Assembly (NCBI GenBank): GCA_041402045.1 | Contig: JAWKSZ010000101.1 | Location: 1 to 16,772, forward strand | From: JAGQRJ01 sp041402045 | Lineage (GTDB): Bacteria; Planctomycetota; J058 | Length of the DNA: 16,772 nucleotides | Reading direction: 5' to 3' | Part shown: positions 1 through 6,638 of the stretch, in pieces | How positions within the stretch are numbered: position 1 is the stretch's first letter | Layout of the letters: each line of letters begins with the position of its first letter | Notes under the pieces: generated by a model | Databases searched by the model: none | What the model was told of the DNA's origin: nothing | What the model saw: only the letters and a program-made list of their open reading frames with translations | Program-made: the position numbers and the translations under genes

Positions 1-33
1 GGCTGCTAAACGGAAGTGCGCGACTCTGAGGGG

Positions 34-43
34 TCAGCGCTGA
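34..43. promoter_or_regulatory. 10-bp palindrome TCAGCGCTGA
   Basis: A perfect 10-bp palindrome lies in the non-coding left edge of the window. It sits inside a slightly larger dyad, GGTCAGC (32-38) with GCTGACC (52-58). The same 10 bases recur just upstream of acnA (9388-9397), and the 8-bp core CAGCGCTG occurs again before the hybrid kinase gene. A regulatory site for a gene to the left of the window is possible. Function is inference from recurrence only. Confidence 0.3.
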
Positions 44-62
44 GACCACGTGCTGACCTCCG

Positions 63-157
63 AAACCAGAGTCACGATCCTGAGCGGGCGAGCGAGCGCC
101 AGATCGCTGACGACATGGGAGCCACTCTCGCACGCTCAGAATCGTGAACTCTGGTTT
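63..157. repeat. Long imperfect inverted repeat at the 3' end of nagB (possible terminator)
   Basis: The left arm (63-92) and right arm (127-157) are complementary over about 30 bp, with two mismatches and one bulged base, around a 34-nt loop. Both arms carry AAACCAGAGT-type ends, and the right arm contains the first two bases of the nagB stop codon. Read on the nagB strand, the hairpin starts in the stop codon and ends in GGTTT, which gives only a three-T tail. It could act as a weak or bidirectional terminator or an mRNA 3' stabiliser, or it could be one copy of a dispersed palindromic repeat. The structure is read directly; the role is inferred. Confidence 0.6.
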
Positions 158-947
158 AGAGCCGGCCCTGGGCGTCGAGCTCGAGCTCGTAGTCGCGGGT
201 CTGGGCGTAGTAGTCGCGCATGCGCAGGAGCGCCGCGGCGGGGGGGTCGACGAAGGCCTCGACGTGGGCGTGCAGCTGCAGCGCGCTCCCGGGGAAGAAG
301 CTCGAGACGGGCCCCTCGACCACCTCGCGCACGGCCTCGGCCTTCTTCTCGCCGGTGATCTGGATCAGGATCCGCTTGGCCTCGAGGATCGTGCCGATCC
401 CCATGGTCACGGCGAGCACGGGCTGCGTCTCGCCCTCGCTGTAGAAGCGCGCGTTGTCGGTGAGGGTGCGCTCGGCGAGGGTCTTGATCCGGGTGCGCGA
501 GGCGAGGCTGCTCGTGGGTTCGTTGAACCCAATGTGCCCGTTGCGCCCCATGCCCAAGAGCTGAATGTCGATCCCGCCTTCGTCCACGATCCGCGCCTCG
601 TACTCCTGGCAGCGGCGGCGCAGGTCCTTGCCCTCGGACGGGGGGAAGAACGTGTGCTCCAGCGGGAGGTCCAGGCCCTCGAACAGGTGCTCGCGCATGA
701 AGTAGCGGTAGCTCTGCGGGTGCTCGGCGGGGAGGTCGAGGTACTCGTCGAGGTTGAAGGTGCGCACCCGCGCGAAGCTGACCTCGCCCCGAGCGTGGGC
801 TTCGCGCAGCCGCGCGTAGACCCCGAGCGGGGTGGAGCCGGTCGCGAGCCCCAGCACCAGGTCCGGCTTCTCGCGGAGGGCGTCCAGGATCCGGTTGGCG
901 ACGAGCTCGGCCGCGTGGTCTGCGGAGTCGGTCAGCACGATCTTCAT
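156..947 (-). CDS. nagB: Glucosamine-6-phosphate deaminase NagB
   Basis: Converts glucosamine-6-phosphate to fructose-6-phosphate plus ammonia, feeding amino sugars into glycolysis; cytoplasmic. The 263-residue product is close to the E. coli enzyme in length. Visible motifs are LATGSTP (35-40), the sugar-phosphate loop; FNLDEY (64-69) with the likely general-base Asp67; and GMGRNGHIGFNEP (132-144), containing the active-site His138 and Glu143. RNGHIGF at the place of E. coli NDGHIAF resembles Gram-positive-type NagB proteins. The ATG at 947 is chosen because the family starts MKIV...; a TTG at 983 would add 12 unconserved residues. No clear Shine-Dalgarno precedes the ATG. It lies 49 bp downstream of the degraded bphP2 on the same strand. 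No other amino-sugar gene is in view, so its operon partners, if any, are outside the window to the left. Confidence 0.95.
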   Translation of the reverse strand: MKIVLTDSADHAAELVANRILDALREKPDLVLGLATGSTPLGVYARLREAHARGEVSFARVRTFNLDEYLDLPAEHPQSYRYFMREHLFEGLDLPLEHTFFPPSEGKDLRRRCQEYEARIVDEGGIDIQLLGMGRNGHIGFNEPTSSLASRTRIKTLAERTLTDNARFYSEGETQPVLAVTMGIGTILEAKRILIQITGEKKAEAVREVVEGPVSSFFPGSALQLHAHVEAFVDPPAAALLRMRDYYAQTRDYELELDAQGRL

Positions 948-996
948 GCAGCGGACGCTAGCTGGCGCCGGGCCCGAGGGCAACCCGGCCTGGCGG

Positions 997-3266
997 TCAG
1001 CCGCGCAGCACGGGCGTCTCGGGCAGCCGGACCACGAAGCAGGCGCCGCTCCCCTCCGCGGGGGTCTCGAGCCGCAGCTCGCCGCCGACGCGGGTCAGGA
1101 TCCGCTTCACGATCGAGAGCCCGAGCCCCAGGCCCTCGGCGACCGGGTTCAGCCGGCCGTAGTCCTTGAGGATTCGCTCGCGGTCTGCGGGGTCGACGCC
1201 GCCGCCGTGATCGCGCACCAGGACCTCGGTCCACCCGTCGCGGCGGCGACTCTCGACCTCGATCCGGGGCGGCTCGCCGCCGTATTTCAGCGCGTTGTCC
1301 AGGAGGTTCGCGAACACGCGCTCGAGGCCCATGCGCCAGCTGGTGACCGTGGGCAGGCCCGGGGCGAGGGTGACCTCGGCCCCCGAGCGCTTGATCCGGG
1401 AGCGCAGGTCGAGGCGCATGTCGTCGAACAGCTCGTCGAGCTCGACCGCTTCGAACTCCACGTCCTCGCCGCCCACCTGGGCGAAGTCGAGCAGGCCCTT
1501 GATCATGGACTGCATGCGCCCGGTCAGCCGACGAATGTCCGAGATGTGTCCGCGGGCCGAGTCGTTGAGCTCCTGGCAGTCCTCTCCACGAAGTTCGCGA
1601 GGTTGTTGATCCCGCGCAGGGGCGAGCGCAGGTCGTGATCGGGCTACAAGCTGGCGAAGGCGCCAGGACTGGTTCGCGCGGAACCAGCTCCTGCGGTCAG
1701 CGCCTGAGCCAGTGCGCTCGCGGAACAGGACCTCGAGGATCGCCGAGCGCAGACGCTTGGCGAGGTTTACGTCGTGGGCGCCCCAGGGAATGCTTTGCCG
1801 CGGACCTCTTGCTTCCAGAGCGCGAAGCTCCCGCGCGGGTGCAGGCGCAGCCCGTGGGGCCCGACCTTCGCCGGCTTGTGCGGGTTGCCCGCCCAGTGCA
1901 CGTGGGTCACCCGCTCGTCGCGGAACCAGAGCATCCACGAGTCCCGGTCGGGCGAGAGGCGCACCGCGAGGAGCTCGGCCGCGGTGTCGGCCTCGGTCTC
2001 TGGCCTCGGGCACGTAGCGCCCGAGGTGGTCGGTGCAGAAGTCGTCGGCCACGGCGACGTCGGTCTCGAGGAACTCCACGACCCGCGCACGAGCGCGTCC
2101 GAGGGTCGCCCTCGCGCACGATGTGCTCGCCGTCGGTGCCCACGAAGCCCGTGGAGCTGACCATGTCCGCGGTGCAGGCGTTGAGCGCGTCGATCAGCTC
2201 CTCGGCCCGGGAGATCGCGGTGGTGATCTTGGCCGCGCACCTCCGAGCGCACGATCCGTTGGCGTTCGTCGACGCTGTTGAGCTCGTTGATCCGGCTCGG
2301 CGGTGCGCCACGAGCTCCATGGCCAGGCGCTCGGCGTGGGACAGGCGCTTGGGGCCCGCGTAGTGGTGGCAGGCCACGAGCCCCACAGCGCCTCGCCGCA
2401 CGCAGCGCGATCGCCAGGGTCGCAGGACTCCCATGTTGGCGAGGGCATTTGAGGTGGATCGGCGACACCCCGCAGGTAGGAGAGCGAGAGGTCGAGCGGC
2501 GACCCGTCCGGGAGCCTGTCGGGGATCAGCGGGGCGGGGGTGTCGCCTATGTGGTCGATCAGTCGCGAGGGGTTGCGGCGGAACAGGTCGCGGCGCGTCG
2601 CGGAATGTCCGAGGCCGGGTAGTGCAGCCCGAGGAACGGCTCCAGGGTTCCAGCTTGGCCTCGGCGTAGACCGCCGTGCCAGTCGGGGGCGAAGCGATAG
2701 ATCATGACGCGGTCGTAGCCGCTGAGCTCCCGCAGGCAGCTCGCGAGCTTGCGGCAGTAGCCGAGGGCGTTCGGGGCGCGCAGCCTCGGCCTTGATCGTG
2801 CGCACCTGCTCGGTGATCGCCACGTCTCCGCGCCGGGTCGGCGCCGAGAAGGGGCAGAACTCGAGGAGCAAGGCGTCCTCGACCAGTGCGCCAGCAGCCT
2901 CGCCCCTCGAGGGAGGGGGAAGGAGCTGGCCGGCGAACAAGAGCTGCGGTGGCTGCTCGTGGTCGGGCGGGCCGGCGGCGAGCACCGCGGGGACGGTCGC
3001 GGCGGCGGGGGCGGGGAGGACGTCGCCGCCGTAGCGCTGGCCCAGAGCCCTCGGCGGGGTGCCCAGCAGCGCGCCGGCGTTGGCGGAGGCCACGACCACG
3101 ACGCCCGCGGCGTCGAGGGCCACCAGCACACTGTGGGATCGCAACGCACCGGATGCGGGATCGGTTCGTTCTCGCAGTTGCTGAGATCCAGCGTGGGGGT
3201 CGGCGAGGGGCGGTGAGGGGGTGAGGGGGCGCACGGGGGTCGATCCGTCGGCCATGGGAGAGTCAC
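997..3266 (-). pseudogene. Degraded second bacteriophytochrome histidine kinase (bphP2), multiple frameshifts
   Basis: A complete bacteriophytochrome can be reassembled across all three minus-strand frames, but no single frame is open. Starting from GTG 3266 (AGGGA upstream) come: the chromophore site LSNCENEPI (Cys31) with a frame change right after it; PAS residues in a second frame (about 3165-2790); DRVMIYRFAPDWHG (2714-2673); LGLHYPASDIP (2633-2601); RNPSRLIDHIGD (about 2590-2550); GLVACHHYAGP (2383-2351); the PHY-tongue motif PRGSF (about 1838-1824); HDLRSPLRG of the H box (about 1640-1610) with an in-frame TAG at 1644-1646; and a clean ATPase domain (997 to about 1570) with LLDNALKYGGEPPR and GLGLGLSIVKRI ending at TGA 997. 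I count more than ten frame switches. It is a tandem paralogue of intact bphP1. The blocks remain recognisable and largely stop-free, so decay is recent, or the frame changes are uncorrected sequence errors. Confidence 0.87.
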
Positions 3267-3347
3267 TCCGTTCCCTGGACGGGTACCACGCCTTGCGAAC
3301 TCTCCCAGAGGGAGGGCCTGGCCTGTAAGTGGCTTTCTCCGAGGTGC

Positions 3348-3934
3348 TTAGCGGTGTCGTAGCCCAGGCCGTCGTGAGACCGCGTGGAAGTGGTGCATGG
3401 CGTCGTCGGCGGCCTCCGCGCAGCGCAGGAGGTCCTCGGGACCCGTCATATCCGTCCACGTCGCGCCAGGGCGAGCCAGCGACGGGGGAAGCTCTCCGCG
3501 CCGACCACGTAGTCCAGGCCCCGCTTGGCCCGGGCTCGACGCCCAGGGCGCGGGCCAGGGCGGCGCGCGCAGCGCCGCGGCGCCGAGCCGCGACCCGGCG
3601 ACGACGTAGAGCCAGCCCGCGAGCGCGGGGGCCTCGGCGGCGGCGGCGTCGAGGACTCGACCAGGCCCCGGGTGCCTTTACGGCTGCCGAGGCGCCGCGG
3701 CGAGCCGCGCGAGGTCGGCGCGCAGGTGCGCCGCGCGGGCGCAGGTTTGGCAGCGCGCCGAGCGCCGGCGGCGGCGCGAGGCGCTCCAGGCCTCGTGGAC
3801 GTGGGCGAGCTGGGTCAGAGCGCGTAGTCCTCGCGGCTCACCTCGCCCCGGGCCAGGGCCTCGGCGAAGGGCAGCTCCTCGAGGCGCTCGTGGATCGGGC
3901 CGATCCGGGCGCGGATCGCGTCGCGGGCGGTCAC
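3348..3934 (-). pseudogene. bphO: Frameshifted BphO-type heme oxygenase
   Basis: Biliverdin-producing heme oxygenases supply the chromophore for bacteriophytochromes. GTG 3934 overlaps the bphP1 stop (GTGA), and the first frame reads RARIGPIHERLEELPFAEAL ... SREDYAL, a typical heme oxygenase N-terminus with the probable proximal heme ligand His15. A TGA at 3815 then interrupts it. Continuing in other frames gives TQLAHVHEAW, AHLRADLARLA, AGWLYVVAGSRLGAAALR, RALGVEPG, GLDYVVGAESFPRRW and finally GPEDLLRCAEAADDAMHHFH, ending at TAA 3348. The summed length (about 195 codons) is normal for BphO, so no large piece is missing. At least four or five frame changes are needed. Coupling to bphP1 supports the assignment. 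If the indels are real, no functional enzyme is made here. Confidence 0.82.
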
Positions 3935-6162
3935 GCGTCGGCCAGGTCCGGGAGGCGCACGAAGAAGCGCGCGCCCTCGTCCGGCGTCGACTCGAGGCGC
4001 AGCGAGCCGCCGAGGCGCTGCACGATCCGGCTCACGATCGCGAGCCCGAGGCCGGTGCCCTCGCCTTCGCTGGTGCTGCGCTCGAAGGCGCGCAGGATCG
4101 TGGTCTGGGCGGCGGCGGGGATCCCGGGGCCGTGGTCGCGGAAGCAGAACTCGTAGACCCGCGGCGCGACCTCGCGGGCGTCGACCTCGATCCGCGGCGG
4201 CTCGCCGCCGTATTTCAGGGCGTTGTCCAGGAGGTTCGAGAACACGCGCTCGACGCCCAGCCGCCAGGAGGTCAGCCGGGGGAGGTCCTCGGCGACGGTG
4301 ATCGTCGCGCCGCTCTCGACGATCCGGCCCTGGAGGTCGAGCAGCAGGTCCTCGACCACGGACCGGGTCTCGAGGGGCTCGGGGTCGATCGCCGCGCCGC
4401 CGACCCGGGCGAACTCCAGGAGCCCTGTGATCATGGAGTTCATGCGCTCGGCCAGCCGGAAGATTCCGGAGAGGTGCTTGCGCGAGGAGCTCTCGAGCTC
4501 CTCCCCTTCGTCCTCTTCGAGGAAGTTCGCCAGCGAGCGGATCCCGCGCAGGGGCGCCCGCAGGTCGTGGCTGGCGACCGAGGCGAAGGTCGAGAGCGAG
4601 CGGTTGGCCTCCGCCAGGTCGTCGGCGAGCTGGCGCAGCTTGGAGCGCTCGCGGAACACGACCTCCACCAGCGCCGCCCGCAGGCGGTCGATCGTGCGCA
4701 GCTCGAGCTCGCTCCAGGGAATGCTCTTGCCGCGGACCTCCTCCTTCCACAGCGCGAAGCTCCCCCGCGGGTGCAGGCGCAGCCCGTTGGGGCCGACCTT
4801 GACCGGCTTGTGCGGGTCTCCGGCCCAGTGCACGTGGCGCACCTGCTCGCCGCGGAACCACAGCAGCCACGACGAGCGCTCGTGGGAGAGCCGGATCGCG
4901 AGCACGCCCGCGGCGTGGCCGGGCTCCTTGGCCGCGGCGGGGAGCACCTCGCTCAGGCAGTCGGTGGCGAAGCGCAGCTCGGTGCCGACCTGGGCGTCGA
5001 GCCAGCGGATCAGCTCGCGCACGAGCTCGGGGGTGGGCGGGGAGCCCTTGCGCACCGACTGCTCGCCCAGCGTGCCCACGAAGCCCTCGGCCGGGATCAG
5101 GGTCGCGGTGCACTCGTTGAGCGCGTCGATCAGGTTCTCGCTGCCCGCCATGTCGCGCAGGATCTCGTTCGTGCGGAGCTGCGCGAGCTGCGTGGCGCGC
5201 TCGGCCTGGCGCGAGACCAGCTCCTGCACGCGGCTCGTGGCGTTGCCCATGAGCAGCTCGAGGCCGAGTCGGGTGGAGTAGCCCAGGTAGCGGGGGCCGC
5301 CGTAGTGGTGGCAGGCGACCAGCCCCCACAGGCGCTCGCCCTGGTGCAGGGCGAAGGTCAACGAGCCCGTGACCCCCATGTTCTGCAGGTATTCGATGTG
5401 GATCGGCGAGACCCCGCGCAGGTAGGCCAGCGACATGTCCAGGGGCGTCCCGTCGGGGAGCGCCTCGGGCACGAGCCCCACGCCCGGGGTGTCGACGCTG
5501 GCGATATGTCGCGAGGGGTTGAGCGCGAACAGCGTGCGCGCCTGACGCGGAATGTCCGAGGCCGGGTAGTGCAGCCCGAGGAACGGCGCCAGGTCCTCGC
5601 GCTTGGCCTCGGCGATCACCTCCCCGTGCCAGTCCGGCGCGAAGCGGTAGATCATGACGCGGTCGTAGCCGCTGAGCTCGCGGATCGCGAGGGCGAGGCC
5701 GTCGCAGAAGCTGGCCAGGGTCTCGTGCAGGCGCAGCCGGGCGGTGAGCTCGCGGATCAGCTCTCCCGTGCGTCCCACCGGCGGGCGCGCGCTCTGCTCG
5801 GGGCAGAGCTCGAGCACCAGGCGGCCCTGGCTCCAGTGCGCGAGCACCTCGGCTTCGACCCCTGCGCACACCGGCCCGACGTGGATCAGGCGCGCCGCGA
5901 GCTGGCCGCCGTCCGTCGACGGCGGCGCGTGCTCCAAGGCGGCCAGCAGCTCGGGGGCGGCCCACGCCTCCAGGGGCCGCCCGACGACGTCCTGGGCCGC
6001 ATGCCCGGAGAGCGCGCCGAGGTTCGCCGAGGCCAGGTCTACGCGGAGGGTGGTCGGGTCCACCACCAGGAGCGCGCCGTGGGCCTGGACCTTTCCCGGA
6101 GTGTGGATCGGCTCGCGGTCGCAGTTGTTCAGGTCGACGGCTGGTTCGGCCTCTTGGACCAC
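3931..6162 (-). CDS. bphP: Bacteriophytochrome sensor histidine kinase (intact)
   Basis: Red/far-red light sensor kinase that would bind biliverdin; cytoplasmic, 743 residues, no membrane segments. The order is PAS with the chromophore-attaching Cys14 in NNCDREPIHTPG; GAF with LGLHYPASDIP (about 195-205), whose Asp and His contact the pyrrole rings, and RGVSPIH (His255); a PHY domain with the tongue motif HPRGSF (464-469); a HisKA H box ASHDLRAPLRG (phospho-acceptor His532); and HATPase_c with NLLDNALKY (N box), DHGPGIP and GTGLGLAIV. GTG 6162 is preferred: AGGAG lies five bases upstream, and the start puts the Cys at the usual N-terminal position. Its stop overlaps the start of bphO. No response regulator is adjacent, so the partner is elsewhere. 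The gene carries no disruptions, unlike its downstream neighbours. Confidence 0.95.
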   Translation of the reverse strand: MVQEAEPAVDLNNCDREPIHTPGKVQAHGALLVVDPTTLRVDLASANLGALSGHAAQDVVGRPLEAWAAPELLAALEHAPPSTDGGQLAARLIHVGPVCAGVEAEVLAHWSQGRLVLELCPEQSARPPVGRTGELIRELTARLRLHETLASFCDGLALAIRELSGYDRVMIYRFAPDWHGEVIAEAKREDLAPFLGLHYPASDIPRQARTLFALNPSRHIASVDTPGVGLVPEALPDGTPLDMSLAYLRGVSPIHIEYLQNMGVTGSLTFALHQGERLWGLVACHHYGGPRYLGYSTRLGLELLMGNATSRVQELVSRQAERATQLAQLRTNEILRDMAGSENLIDALNECTATLIPAEGFVGTLGEQSVRKGSPPTPELVRELIRWLDAQVGTELRFATDCLSEVLPAAAKEPGHAAGVLAIRLSHERSSWLLWFRGEQVRHVHWAGDPHKPVKVGPNGLRLHPRGSFALWKEEVRGKSIPWSELELRTIDRLRAALVEVVFRERSKLRQLADDLAEANRSLSTFASVASHDLRAPLRGIRSLANFLEEDEGEELESSSRKHLSGIFRLAERMNSMITGLLEFARVGGAAIDPEPLETRSVVEDLLLDLQGRIVESGATITVAEDLPRLTSWRLGVERVFSNLLDNALKYGGEPPRIEVDAREVAPRVYEFCFRDHGPGIPAAAQTTILRAFERSTSEGEGTGLGLAIVSRIVQRLGGSLRLESTPDEGARFFVRLPDLADA

Positions 6163-6191
6163 GGCTACTCCTGGACCAACGTTGGACCACG
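6154..6191. promoter_or_regulatory. Three TGGACCA boxes around the bphP1 start
   Basis: TGGACCA occurs at 6155-6161, 6172-6178 and 6183-6189. The outer two are part of an identical 10-mer, TTGGACCACG, at 6154-6163 and 6182-6191. The middle and last copies are joined by the palindrome CCAACGTTGG. The cluster overlaps the bphP1 ribosome binding site and start codon, so a bound protein or an mRNA fold there could block translation initiation. Repetition is seen directly; operator function is inference. Confidence 0.4.
6163..6172 (-). promoter_or_regulatory. Ribosome binding site fixing the bphP1 GTG start
   Basis: On the minus strand the bases read AGGAGTAGCC directly before GTG at 6162, a near-ideal Shine-Dalgarno with a 5-nt spacer. 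The open frame extends upstream to 6435, but that extension shows no phytochrome homology and is Arg/Pro-rich, so this site decides the start. Confidence 0.7.
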
Positions 6192-6361
6192 CCCTGGCCT
6201 GGAGGCCAAGTACCACGGTGCTTCGGTGTGAGGTTGGATCCCGGTCCTGCGTTCGGTCCGCGCCCGCCCTGTGCAGGGCGCACTCACCGGTCACCTGAAC
6301 GCTAGCACGGGCGGACGAAGAACCACGTCCGAGGCACCAGAATCTCGCGCGACACCGCGCC

Positions 6362-6533
6362 GGCAGGACCAGGAATCCAAACCGCCAAGGCCGCCAAGGG
6401 GCCAAGGCTCCGCAGGCGCCGACACGCGCGGACACCCTCGGTCGCGCCCCTCGCGCGCGTGGTCTCGAGCCAGCGGTCCGTTGGGTCCGAGCGGAGCACC
6501 TTGGCGCCCTTGGCGGCCTTGGCGGTTCCTGCC
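6362..6533. repeat. Large inverted repeat with CCTTGGCGG arms
   Basis: The left arm 6381-6413 matches the reverse complement of the right arm 6491-6526 over 33 bases, interrupted only by three extra bases in the right arm. A further 7-bp pairing (GGCAGGA 6362-6368 with TCCTGCC 6527-6533) extends the stem past a 12-nt bulge. The arms consist of reiterated CCGCCAAGG/CCTTGGCGG units. Short CCTTGGCG-type repeats are familiar intergenic elements in several high-GC environmental bacteria, so this may be one copy of a dispersed, non-autonomous palindromic repeat. No transposase or clear target-site duplication is visible. Confidence 0.65.
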
Positions 6534-6578
6534 TTTGCGGCTCAGGGAGTGACGCGCGGCTTGCCCACAGCCCTACGA

Positions 6579-6615
6579 CGACGGGCCCGAGCAGCGTCGC
6601 TGCTCGGGCCCGTCG
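6579..6615 (-). terminator. Perfect 17-bp hairpin downstream of acnA
   Basis: The arms 6579-6595 and 6599-6615 are perfectly complementary around a 3-nt loop, and the structure ends 24 bp beyond the acnA stop codon. It is extremely GC-rich and very stable. No T-run follows on the acnA strand, so it is not a textbook intrinsic terminator. It may terminate without a U-tract or protect the 3' end of the acnA message. Confidence 0.6.
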
Positions 6616-6638
6616 CGGTTAGGCGGCGCTGCGGTCGC

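Larger units (their letters stand above)
6163..6638. other. Intergenic region between bphP1 and acnA (476 bp)
   Basis: No convincing gene lies here. The stretch holds, from the bphP1 side: the TGGACCA boxes, a TGGCCTCCAGGCCA mini-hairpin (about 6195-6208), a TACCACG element (6211-6217) also found upstream of bphP2 (3284-3290), a large CCTTGGCGG-type inverted repeat (6362-6533), and a perfect 17-bp hairpin behind acnA (6579-6615). The bphP1 promoter should be within the first 200 bp. Frames open across this stretch are short, have no ribosome binding site and look non-coding. Confidence 0.6.

Noticed and set aside
997..3934. Programmed frameshifting as an explanation for the broken phytochrome and heme oxygenase frames
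   Set aside because: More than ten frame changes without recurrent slippery sequences, plus an in-frame TAG, cannot be programmed decoding. Decay or sequence error is far more likely.
4132..6231. A 699-codon plus-strand frame opposite bphP1
   Set aside because: Antisense shadow of an intact, motif-rich phytochrome; no recognisable domain or ribosome binding site.
3815..6283. An 822-codon minus-strand frame overlapping bphP1
   Set aside because: Only its last 40 codons are real (the start of bphO). The rest is the out-of-frame Arg/Pro/Ala-rich shadow of bphP1.
6192..6435. An N-terminal extension of bphP1 up to ATG 6435
   Set aside because: The extra 91 residues have no phytochrome similarity, and a near-ideal Shine-Dalgarno sits before GTG 6162, which places the chromophore Cys at the normal position.
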